Assembly (NCBI GenBank): GCA_018816735.1
Contig: JAHIVH010000073.1
Location: 62,001-126,000, forward strand
Direction of reading: 5' to 3'
Length of the DNA: 64,000 nucleotides
From: Pseudomonadota bacterium
GTDB taxonomy: Bacteria; Desulfobacterota; Desulfobacteria; Desulfobacterales; JAHIVH01
In this document: piece after piece, positions 54,023-61,542 of the stretch
Layout of the letters: the number at the start of each line of letters is the position of its first letter
Position numbering within the stretch: the first letter of the stretch is position 1
Made by a program: the position numbers and the translations under genes
The notes under the pieces: model-generated
The model's database searches: none
What the model was told of the DNA's origin: nothing
Seen by the model: the letters and a program-made list of their open reading frames with translations, nothing else

Positions 54023-54688
54023 ATGGCAACGCTTAAAAATGGTGAAAAAGGTGCTGTCCTTCAAAGGGATAAGGAAACATTTGCCATCGCGCCCCATGTG
54101 CCTTGTGGCGTGATTACACCGGGTCAATTAAGAATCTTGGCCGATGTGGCGGAAAAATATCAGGCTGCAGCACTTAAAATTACAAGTGCCGCAAGAATAG
54201 CCATTGTAGGTATCAAGGAAGAAGATGTGGATAGGGTGTGGCAGGACTTGGGGATGTCCACCGGTCATGCGGTCGGGCTTTGTGTGCGAAGCATAAAAGC
54301 CTGTCCGGGCACAACATTCTGCCAGCTTGGAAAGCAGGATAGTCTTAAAATGGGAATGATGCTCGATGAAATTTATCATGGCATGGAATTGCCCAGCAAA
54401 ACCAAAATGGGTGTCAGTGGCTGCAAGAATGAATGTGCGGAAAATTGTATCAAGGATATCTCCCTTGTGGGGCAAAAAGACGGCTGGGATTTGCTGGTCG
54501 GCGGCAAAGGGGCAAGCAAGCCCAGGCTGGCCGATAAATTAACGGAAGGTCTTTCAGATGATGATGCCATCAATCTGATTAAAAAGGTTGTTGATTATTA
54601 TAAGGAAAACGCCAAAAAAGGCGAGCGTGTCGGGACGATGCTTGACCGCATTGGACTTGATACGATGAAATCATCTGTACTCGGATAA
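54023..54688 (+). CDS. low-molecular-weight siroheme sulfite reductase
   Basis: A 221-residue half-size nitrite/sulfite reductase. Siroheme-[4Fe-4S] ligands are C94, C100, C134 and C138 (ACPGTTFC and SGCKNEC). It resembles the small assimilatory-type sulfite reductase of Desulfovibrio (about 218 residues), which reduces sulfite to sulfide as a monomer. AAGGAG lies 7 nt before this ATG; the earlier ATG at 54002 overlaps that site. It stands alone between its own gaps. It is strong support for a sulfur-respiring host. Confidence 0.88.
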   Translation: MATLKNGEKGAVLQRDKETFAIAPHVPCGVITPGQLRILADVAEKYQAAALKITSAARIAIVGIKEEDVDRVWQDLGMSTGHAVGLCVRSIKACPGTTFCQLGKQDSLKMGMMLDEIYHGMELPSKTKMGVSGCKNECAENCIKDISLVGQKDGWDLLVGGKGASKPRLADKLTEGLSDDDAINLIKKVVDYYKENAKKGERVGTMLDRIGLDTMKSSVLG

Positions 54689-54693
54689 TATGA

Positions 54694-54734
54694 ACGGGGG
54701 ATGACTTGATCATTCCCCGTGGATCATTTTTTTT
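54694..54734 (+). terminator. terminator of the sulfite reductase gene
   Basis: An 11-bp stem, ACGGGGGATGA / TCATTCCCCGT (one G-T pair), with a 5-nt loop, then GGATCA and a run of eight T residues, starting 5 bp past the stop. Confidence 0.9.
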
Positions 54735-54827
54735 AACAGGCCTTTCCTTAATGAACAAAACCTTCCTTAGATAAATATAAACTTGATTTTAAAATTTTTA
54801 TCCCGTACAAATCAGATTAAAACAGCG

Positions 54828-54852
54828 TGATACCCATTTGTATCATGATACA
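54828..54852. promoter_or_regulatory. palindromic operator-like element upstream of tpx
   Basis: A perfect 14-bp palindrome, TGTATCATGATACA (54839-54852), plus a third TGATAC half-site at 54828-54833, spaced so that TGATAC-N6-GTATCA also forms a dyad. It lies in the 393-bp gap between the sulfite reductase gene and tpx, where I see no gene. A dimeric redox or stress regulator is plausible. Confidence 0.5.
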
Positions 54853-54952
54853 GTTACTGTCCGATTCACTCAATAAACCAACTGATCTATTTAAATCCTA
54901 ACGTATTGTATTTTATCGTAAAATTTTTATTGAAAACATGTTTTTACTCGAT

Positions 54953-54968
54953 TGGCACGGTTGTTGAT
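54953..54968 (+). promoter_or_regulatory. sigma-54-like element upstream of tpx
   Basis: TGGCACGGTTGTTGAT has a perfect -24 half and matches the -12 half except that the invariant GC is GA. The spacing is right and would give a start near 54978, about 100 nt before tpx. Activity is doubtful because of the -12 change. Confidence 0.35.
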
Positions 54969-55081
54969 GTCTTTGATCTGTCAGTAAAGCAGGAATTGAT
55001 TATTGGGTTAGGCCGGCATTTTTACCTGCCCAGATAATGACTTAAAATATGATTAAATGAATAAATATAATGGAGAGCGAC

Positions 55082-55696
55082 ATGGCAACATTCAAACTAA
55101 GAGGAAATACCGTAAATACCAATGGCCCTTTACCGGAAGTGGGACATAACGCCCCTGATTTTATTTTGACAAAAACAGATATGAAGGATGTGACACTGGC
55201 TGATTTTAAAGGACACACCGTTATTCTGAATGTTTTTCCAAGTGTGGACACCCCTGTATGCTCGGCATCTGTCAGACGGTTTAACCAGGAAGTCACAAAA
55301 CTCGATGGTGTGAAAGTATTGAGCGTTTCGCTTGATCTGCCGTTTGCCCATAACCGTTTCTGTGAAGCTGAAGGCATTAAGAATGTCATTTCAACCTCGG
55401 AACTCAGGAACAGGGATTTTGGGAACAGTTACGGTTTGAGAATCGCCGAAGGCGCACTGAAAGGCCTTCTTGCAAGAGCTGTCATTGTGCTGGGCGAAAG
55501 TTCAAAGGTTGTTTATGCCAAACTGGTTGAAGACCTTTCAAATGAGCCGGATTATGAATCCATTATTGGCGTGGTTCAGGATCATTTGACAAAACAGGCT
55601 TCAGGCCTGAATGTCTGCACATCTGCTTCAACACCGGAACATGCAAGAATCGGCAATCCGGATGATCCATGTGATGATGGCCGGGCTGGTGCGTAA
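55082..55696 (+). CDS. tpx: thiol peroxidase with C-terminal extension
   Basis: A 204-residue atypical 2-Cys peroxiredoxin. The peroxidatic C60 lies in FPSVDTPVC and the resolving C94 in HNRFCEAEG, numbers close to E. coli Tpx. It removes hydroperoxides at the expense of thioredoxin. The family ends near residue 168; here about 36 extra residues follow with two more cysteines (LNVCTS, DDPCDDG). TAATGGAG precedes the ATG. It is likely part of the oxygen-defence set of an anaerobe. Confidence 0.93.
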   Translation: MATFKLRGNTVNTNGPLPEVGHNAPDFILTKTDMKDVTLADFKGHTVILNVFPSVDTPVCSASVRRFNQEVTKLDGVKVLSVSLDLPFAHNRFCEAEGIKNVISTSELRNRDFGNSYGLRIAEGALKGLLARAVIVLGESSKVVYAKLVEDLSNEPDYESIIGVVQDHLTKQASGLNVCTSASTPEHARIGNPDDPCDDGRAGA

Positions 55697-55780
55697 ACAA
55701 AACGCAGATTCTTTTAAAATGACATTTTACGGGAACATCTTTTTTTCGATTGTTCTCCCAAATACTTGTGGAGGTATAGC

Positions 55781-56413
55781 ATGAATTTTAATGACGTATT
55801 AAATAGCAGACGTTCGGTCAATTTTTTTGATCCGGACAAAAGAGTATCAAATGAGCTTCTCAAATCCGTTCTCGATATGGCAGCTAAAACACCGTCCAGC
55901 TTTAATCTGCAACCCTGGAGCGTGATTGTTGTAGACCAGGAGTCGGAAAAGGAAACGCTTAAAAAGCTCGCCTGGAACCAGCCCAAGGTGACAGAAGCAC
56001 CCCTGACGCTGATTGTTCTTGCTGACAGGCATGGATGGAAAGAGGGGCACCCGTTTGTTGAAAAAAATTTTCAGGAAATGATTCGGGCCGGCAGTATGCA
56101 GGAAAGTCAGCGCGAATGGTTCAAGGGGGCAAGAGAAGGGCTTTATGGCGCCACACCTGAACGGCAACTTGCGTTTGCAGCCAAAAATGCGGGATTTTTT
56201 GCCATGACACTTATGCTTGCTGCAAAAAGCAAGGGTTTGGATACCCATCCCATGGATGGATTTGATCTTGAAGGCGTAAAAAAGGCGTTTCATATCCCTG
56301 ACAACTATTGGGTTCCTCTTCTGATCGCAGTCGGGTATTTTAAACAGGGCGAAACCCTTATGCCTGCGAAATGGCGAAAAACCGCAGATGAACTAATCGT
56401 CCGGTTTGATTGA
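55781..56413 (+). CDS. nitroreductase-family flavoprotein
   Basis: A 210-residue FMN-dependent nitroreductase-like protein. The N-terminal RRSVNFFDPDKRV and KTPSSFNLQPWSVIVV bind FMN phosphate; MTLMLAAKSKGLDTHPMDGFD is the second family block. It reduces nitro compounds, quinones or flavins with NAD(P)H. GTGGAGG lies 8 nt before the ATG. It overlaps or abuts the next gene, an acyl-CoA synthetase. Confidence 0.9.
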   Translation: MNFNDVLNSRRSVNFFDPDKRVSNELLKSVLDMAAKTPSSFNLQPWSVIVVDQESEKETLKKLAWNQPKVTEAPLTLIVLADRHGWKEGHPFVEKNFQEMIRAGSMQESQREWFKGAREGLYGATPERQLAFAAKNAGFFAMTLMLAAKSKGLDTHPMDGFDLEGVKKAFHIPDNYWVPLLIAVGYFKQGETLMPAKWRKTADELIVRFD

Positions 56414-56414
56414 T

Positions 56415-58670
56415 ATGATGCTTTTTTCAAAAGAACAGACCCGGAAAATCAACCGGATTTTTGAAACTGCCCATCAGTCAGGAAGAAACGTGCTGTTTGA
56501 ACACGAGGTCTATGGCATTCTTGATATTGCAGGCCTTGCAATTCCCCGTTTTAAATTTGTGCATAACCCGGATGAACTGGATGATAGCTGCTTAAACCAT
56601 TTCGGGCGTCATGTGGTCGTCAAAATCGTTTCAAAGGAGATCGTACACAAACAAAAATCAGGCGGTGTCAGAAAAGTCCGGAATGAAGACGTCCGGTATA
56701 TCCGGTTTACCATGAAAGAAATGGAGCGGACGGTCATTGATCATTACAAGAATGGCGAGAAACCCTCCATAGAAGGGTTCCTGATTGCAGAATATTTCCC
56801 GCACACACAGGCATTGGGGAATGAAGTATTTATCGGTATAAAGGAAGACACAGCTTTTGGGCCGGTGGTTATGATGAGCAAAGGCGGGAATGATGCCGAG
56901 TTTTTTTCCCGATACTATGATCCGGCGAATCTTTTTTTACCTCCTTTTGATTATGCCTATGCATTGGAAATGGTAAATACACTTAACATCAGGCATAAGT
57001 TTGAGGAGAACGGTCACCCGGAATATCTTGAATACTACGCCAAGGCCATGTCCATTTTGAGTTATTTGGCATATCAATACTCCTTTGTGGCAGAAGCAAA
57101 GCCGGCCTATCTCATTCGATCCATGGATATCAATCCATTCATTATCACGGAAGATAACCGGTTTGTCGCCATTGACGGGTTTGCAGAATTTATGCCCTAT
57201 AGCGAAAACACGAAAACAGTACCTGAGATTAAACTGAAAAATCTCGAAGGATTTTTTAAACCATCCGGTATTGCCATTGCCGGTGTTTCAAAGAACCTGG
57301 AAAAGATTAATCTGGGTCGGGATATCGCCCAGCTTCTTCATGACATGGGAAGAGACGATTTATATTTGCTGAATCCCGGGGGCGGAGAGATACTTATCGG
57401 GGATAAGGCGTACACATTATTTGAAAATCTCAATGCTTGTCTTAAAACCGGAAAAAAAAGTGTTGACCTGCTGGTTTATGCGGCTCCGCAACATTATCTC
57501 ATTGATTTTATCAAAAGCCTGCCCGCAAAAAACGCCCCCAAAGCCGTCATTCTGATTCCGGGTATTCCATCCGGCATGAATTACAGGGAATTTGAACACA
57601 GTATCGATGCGGTGAAACCTCCGGATCTTCGCATTATTGGCCCCAATTGCATGGGGGTTTATTTTGCCCCGGAGGGTCGCAGCCGGGGATTGAATACGCT
57701 TTTTATAGAAGAAGAAAGACTTGAGATCAGGCATTCCCGATTCAGCAATGCGTTGCTGTTAACCCAGAGTGGCGCCTTTTCGGTGACGGCGCTCGATAAA
57801 TTTCAACATTCGAGGCTGTTCAAGGCCGTGGTCAGTTTTGGCAATAAGTATGATGTGAAAATCACCGATTTTATGGTGTATTTTTCTAAAAACAGGCACA
57901 TTGACGTGATTTCACTTTACATTGAAGGGCTTGATTGTGGAGAAGGCCGCCAATTTTTTCAGATTGCAGGGAAAATAAAAAAGCCTGTCATCGTTTATAA
58001 AGCCGGTAAAACAGATGCCGGTGCAAAAGCGGCAGCTTCCCATACAGCCTCCATGTCCGGCAGTTATGATGTTTTCAGGGCCGCCTGTCTGCAGGCAGGT
58101 ATGATACTGGTTGAAAATATTGAAGATCATTATAATTTTGTTCAGATTTTTTCGCTTCTTCATCGCAGAAAACCGGTTAACAACAAAGTGGCAGGTGTGG
58201 TGAATGCCGGGTTTGAATCCACAGTGGGGGCAGACGAACTGATCAATCTGGAGCAGGCAGAGCTAAACGAAAAAACCGTCAGGCGTTTGAAAAAAATTAA
58301 TACCTTCGGGCTTGTGGATACGGGCTCTCCATTTCTCGATATCTCACCCATGGCAGATGACAGAATGTATGCGGATTTTGTTGAGGCGATTTTGCAGGAT
58401 GAAAATGTGGGGTCTGTTTTTGTGGCGATCGTGCCCCATACAGTGACGCTCAAAACATCACCGGAGTTATGCCATGACAGGGATGGGCTCGCGAACCTGC
58501 TGGTGGAACTCAGCCGGAAATACGATAAGCCGATGGTCATTTCTGTGAATGGCGGTCAGCATTACCTGGAATTTATATCCATCCTCGAAGAACAGGGATT
58601 GCCGGTTTATAATAACATCCGTTCAGCCATAAAATCCCTGGATCGGTTTGTTACCTATCATGTGGTATGA
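56415..58670 (+). CDS. NDP-forming acyl-CoA synthetase with permuted domain order
   Basis: A 751-residue acetyl/acyl-CoA synthetase of the ADP-forming superfamily. The ATP-grasp-like part is N-terminal (about 1-265, with IAEYFPHTQALGNEVFIGIKED and MDINPFIIT). The CoA-binding domain follows (FFKPSGIAIAGVS, RIIGPNCMGVYF), then a succinyl-CoA-ligase-like part with the phospho-histidine H543 in SHTASMSGS. Most fused relatives have the reverse order, alpha before beta. It would make ATP from acyl-CoA or activate acids. Confidence 0.82.
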   Translation: MMLFSKEQTRKINRIFETAHQSGRNVLFEHEVYGILDIAGLAIPRFKFVHNPDELDDSCLNHFGRHVVVKIVSKEIVHKQKSGGVRKVRNEDVRYIRFTMKEMERTVIDHYKNGEKPSIEGFLIAEYFPHTQALGNEVFIGIKEDTAFGPVVMMSKGGNDAEFFSRYYDPANLFLPPFDYAYALEMVNTLNIRHKFEENGHPEYLEYYAKAMSILSYLAYQYSFVAEAKPAYLIRSMDINPFIITEDNRFVAIDGFAEFMPYSENTKTVPEIKLKNLEGFFKPSGIAIAGVSKNLEKINLGRDIAQLLHDMGRDDLYLLNPGGGEILIGDKAYTLFENLNACLKTGKKSVDLLVYAAPQHYLIDFIKSLPAKNAPKAVILIPGIPSGMNYREFEHSIDAVKPPDLRIIGPNCMGVYFAPEGRSRGLNTLFIEEERLEIRHSRFSNALLLTQSGAFSVTALDKFQHSRLFKAVVSFGNKYDVKITDFMVYFSKNRHIDVISLYIEGLDCGEGRQFFQIAGKIKKPVIVYKAGKTDAGAKAAASHTASMSGSYDVFRAACLQAGMILVENIEDHYNFVQIFSLLHRRKPVNNKVAGVVNAGFESTVGADELINLEQAELNEKTVRRLKKINTFGLVDTGSPFLDISPMADDRMYADFVEAILQDENVGSVFVAIVPHTVTLKTSPELCHDRDGLANLLVELSRKYDKPMVISVNGGQHYLEFISILEEQGLPVYNNIRSAIKSLDRFVTYHVV

Positions 58671-58710
58671 GCCTGATGTAATAAAAATCATATTTGAGGA
58701 GAAGCATCTT

Positions 58711-58932
58711 ATGGCGATATGCACGGTTGTCAAATTTAAACCTTATCCGTTTAAGACAGGTGAGAAAATTCATATTGAAGACGGACCCAGAAAGGGGGAC
58801 TGGGAAGTGGCAGATGTGAGTGATCGCAAGGTCATCCTTCGGTGTCCGGTGTCAAAAAAGGAGTTTTCGTGGGATCGATTCTGCTATTTTACAGAATCGG
58901 TAACAAGTGATATGTGGCCTTTGGGTGACTGA
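58711..58932 (+). CDS. conserved small protein of unknown function
   Basis: A 73-residue protein with no membrane segment or signal. It looks like a compact SH3-like beta fold (GEKIHIEDGPRKGDWEVADV) and has two cysteines plus an aromatic tail (WDRFCYFT, MWPLGD). The start is supported by GAGGAG 8 nt upstream. It follows the acyl-CoA synthetase by 40 bp and is closed by a terminator, so it is probably its operon partner. I do not recognise a function. Confidence 0.65.
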   Translation: MAICTVVKFKPYPFKTGEKIHIEDGPRKGDWEVADVSDRKVILRCPVSKKEFSWDRFCYFTESVTSDMWPLGD

Positions 58933-58953
58933 TCATCACCAAAAACTGAAAAA

Positions 58954-58990
58954 CCATCCCCTTTGATTGTATTTTTTTCAAAGGGGATGG
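58954..58990. terminator. bidirectional terminator
   Basis: A perfect 13-bp stem, CCATCCCCTTTGA / TCAAAGGGGATGG, with an 11-nt loop containing seven T residues. It lies between the small plus-strand gene and the convergent minus-strand lipoprotein gene. No T-run follows on the plus strand, so termination may depend on the stable hairpin. Confidence 0.7.
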
Positions 58991-59020
58991 CGTGAGTCGG
59001 TAAAATTTCTAAAAACCAGA

Positions 59021-59719
59021 TTATTCCGGAATATCCTCACTATAGGCTTCAATAGTGACATTATTATCGGTCGTGGCAATACCCAGATAGGTTGCGGTAA
59101 TTTTTGCAAGACCAGTGAAACTGTAGTCGCTGTCAGCAGTAAAGGAAAGCGCTTTGAATTTTGCATTTAACGTTACAGTACCGAATGTCATCGGAATCGA
59201 GTTTGCCGGCATCGTCGTTGCCAGATATTCTGCACCATCAATCGTACCTTCAATTACAGCATCATCATAGTCAGTAAGTGTCATTGTAAATTCATTGTCG
59301 ATCTGTTCAATATATGCTCTGATGACAACCGGTCCTCCACCGGCATTGAGCGCCACCGGGCTCGTCGCCTTTACGAGAAAAGATCCTGTGAGATCGTACA
59401 ACGGTGGCTCTGGCGGAATATATTCAGCGAAATTAATGGCGCTTAAATTGCTCAGCGATATGGATACGGTTCGTTTTTCCGGTGTAAAGACGACCTCATC
59501 ATAAGACGGTGTGACGGTAAATGTGCCCTGATTCAGATTGGCAAATGAATATTTACCATTTGCGTCTGTTGTTGCCACCTGTTCTGATGCACCGGTCAAT
59601 GTTACGGTTACACCTTCCATGGGATTTCCGTCACCATCTGTAACTGTACCTGAAATTGTACACCCAAGCGCGGTTAACATCATACCAACCATAAACAGCT
59701 TGAAAAAACCCTTAAACAT
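59021..59719 (-). CDS. lipoprotein with carboxypeptidase-regulatory-like domain
   Basis: A 232-residue predicted lipoprotein. A short signal ends with lipobox ALGC. The first 80 mature residues form a carboxypeptidase-regulatory-like beta sandwich (ISGTVTDGDGNPMEGVTVTL, then TTDANGKYSFANLNQGTFTV). The rest is an unrecognised beta-rich domain (about 110-230). The ATG is chosen because AGGAGGGG is 3-5 nt upstream; an earlier in-frame ATG lies inside that site. Likely outer-membrane surface protein. Confidence 0.82.
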   Translation of the reverse strand: MFKGFFKLFMVGMMLTALGCTISGTVTDGDGNPMEGVTVTLTGASEQVATTDANGKYSFANLNQGTFTVTPSYDEVVFTPEKRTVSISLSNLSAINFAEYIPPEPPLYDLTGSFLVKATSPVALNAGGGPVVIRAYIEQIDNEFTMTLTDYDDAVIEGTIDGAEYLATTMPANSIPMTFGTVTLNAKFKALSFTADSDYSFTGLAKITATYLGIATTDNNVTIEAYSEDIPE

Positions 59720-60109
59720 TTTCCCCTCCTCATGCGCCATTCAATATGTTAATAATATGGACAAACAGCTTTGTTGTCTGTCCAGAAAAATATATGACTG
59801 TGTTCAGACGTTCCTGCCATATGGACCAAGTTTTTTTCATGAAGTGAATGTTATGGTTCCCTAATACCCGATTACTGTTTTCCTGTCAACATATTGGTTG
59901 AAAAAATAAACGCTGATTAGTAAATACGTTCATGAAATTTAAAAGTCAATAAAATCAAAAGTATATGTATATTTATGGCTGGTTGGAATAAAGATCGCCT
60001 GAAATATTGACAGCATTCCGGTTTTATAAGATAAATCACTAAATCATGAGCTGTCGATACGCCAGGTGGAGGCAGATACAGGCTTGAAACGATAAGGAGG
60101 CGTTTAAGT
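59720..60109. other. 390-bp divergent gap between the lipoprotein gene and the small basic ORF
   Basis: No gene is visible. On the minus side a 9-bp hairpin (59759-59783, GGACAGACA / TGTTTGTCC as read on that strand, one G-U pair) lies in the lipoprotein leader. On the plus side ACGCC (60059-60063) can pair with GGCGT (60099-60103), which overlaps the ribosome site of the next ORF. Confidence 0.5.
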
Positions 60110-60388
60110 ATGGGAAAACAAAAGAAAAAAATTGTCATAAACCGGGAAGAATCCGATTTTAAGCCACGGGTGGGCCGGATTCCGATAGGAAAGCCAACCC
60201 AGGGCTTTCGGGATAAATCAAAATATTCCAGAAGACAGAAACACAAAAAGGGTATGGACCACAGTCCGTGCCCTTTTTATATCATGCCTGACAAAATACC
60301 GGATTCAGTGGGGCCGATGAAGTCAAGGCGTTTGATGTCTTTTGCCCCTTGGCGCACAAGCATATCGCTTAATGATTTTTCCGAATAG
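60110..60388 (+). CDS. small basic protein, frame runs through a terminator
   Basis: A 92-codon frame behind a strong AAGGAGG at 6-7 nt. The first 48 residues are highly basic and look like a genuine short protein (KKKIVINREESDFKPRV, IPIGKPTQGF, YSRRQKHKKG). No stop occurs at the expected end; translation continues across the terminator hairpin at 60245-60278 and another 37 codons antisense to the methyltransferase gene. The tail is probably not functional. An RNA- or ribosome-binding role is a guess from charge. Confidence 0.6.
   Translation: MGKQKKKIVINREESDFKPRVGRIPIGKPTQGFRDKSKYSRRQKHKKGMDHSPCPFYIMPDKIPDSVGPMKSRRLMSFAPWRTSISLNDFSE
60245..60278. terminator. bidirectional terminator between convergent genes
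   Basis: A 15-bp stem, AAAAAGGGTATGGAC / GTCCGTGCCCTTTTT with two G-T pairs, and a 4-nt loop. The A- and T-runs at the ends make it a terminator in both directions. The left gene's reading frame passes through it, and the right gene's stop codon sits at its edge. Confidence 0.88.
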
Positions 60389-61278
60389 GACTGTCCGCCT
60401 TCTGTGCCAAGAAGCATGTTAAGAGAGAACAGTGCAGGAAAAAGAGGGCCATCCAGGGTGTTTTCAAGAATAAATTCATGGATGAATATTTTCCCTCCCG
60501 GTGACAGTACGGATACGGCTTTCTGAATAATATTTTCCGCATTTTCAGGACGTTCACCATGAAGAATATGAGAAAGCCATACAGCATCAAACTGCCCGAT
60601 TTCAGTAAACTCATCTTCCAGAAAATCACCTTCAATAAAATCGATTTTTTCAGATAATCCGAATCGGCCGATTGTTTTTTCAGCAAACGGCCGTGTTGTG
60701 GGAAGGTCATAGACAGACGCCATAAGACCGGGATTGGCCAGGCAAAAATGAATCGCATAGGTTCCGGGCCCCCCACCAAGATCAAGGAGGCGTTTTACCC
60801 CGGACAGATTGAGCTTTTCGGAAAGTGACGGCGCGATGGACATGGCATTGTTGAACATTCCCAAAAGAAAGCTTTCCCGATGGGCTTCTGTTGAATGAGA
60901 AGACCTTTCCCGGTTCGGTTTGCCGCTTATAAGGGTTTGATCCATATTAAGCCAGGATTCCGCCAGATTGTGATGGTGCATGATCATATATCCAACATAG
61001 GATGGTGAATTTTTTGAAAGGAATTTTATCGATTCGGATGTGTTTTTGTAATGGTCATTCTCTTTTAGTAATAATCCCATGGCCACCAGGGCATTTAAGA
61101 ACATGGTTACCGCTCTTGAATTTCCTTTGAGTTTCACGGTGAGAGTTTCCGCTTTCAGGGAATTCTCACCAATAAGAGAGAAAACATCAAGCTTAACTGC
61201 CGTATGCAGTGTGAATGTTTTCCAATAATTTCCGGATGTTTCCATGAGTTTTCCCGGGTGCCAGGTATTAGGGGTCAT
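60277..61278 (-). CDS. SAM-dependent O-methyltransferase, dimerisation-domain type
   Basis: A 333-residue methyltransferase of the COMT/hydroxyindole-O-methyltransferase class. An N-terminal winged-helix dimerisation domain (about 15-100, LDVFSLIGENSLKAETLTVKL) precedes the SAM domain with RLLDLGGGPGTYAIHF (near 165-180). The acceptor-side motif FDAVWLSHILHGERPENAENI and SPGGKIFIHEF follow. Such enzymes methylate quinone-like or aromatic secondary metabolites, or bacteriochlorophyll-type side chains. The substrate is unknown. Confidence 0.87.
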   Translation of the reverse strand: MTPNTWHPGKLMETSGNYWKTFTLHTAVKLDVFSLIGENSLKAETLTVKLKGNSRAVTMFLNALVAMGLLLKENDHYKNTSESIKFLSKNSPSYVGYMIMHHHNLAESWLNMDQTLISGKPNRERSSHSTEAHRESFLLGMFNNAMSIAPSLSEKLNLSGVKRLLDLGGGPGTYAIHFCLANPGLMASVYDLPTTRPFAEKTIGRFGLSEKIDFIEGDFLEDEFTEIGQFDAVWLSHILHGERPENAENIIQKAVSVLSPGGKIFIHEFILENTLDGPLFPALFSLNMLLGTEGGQSYSEKSLSDMLVRQGAKDIKRLDFIGPTESGILSGMI

Positions 61279-61542
61279 TTTTTGGGTTTTCCTTTTTTTT
61301 TCCGGTTTGATAATTCAGATCGTCAATCCCGATATGTTTCATACATGCATGCCTTTCGTTAAACATAACGGATTTTTTTTGAAAATAATAATTGGACGAT
61401 CTGCCCGGAATGTTATGATGACAAGTTTAACCTGTCAATGGAATTTGCACCCCCTATGATTACCAATTATGGGGGGTAATAAATTTACGGTTGAAAAAAT
61501 GACAAATCAAATGATAAAGTCTCTGAAAATAAAATTTGAAAA

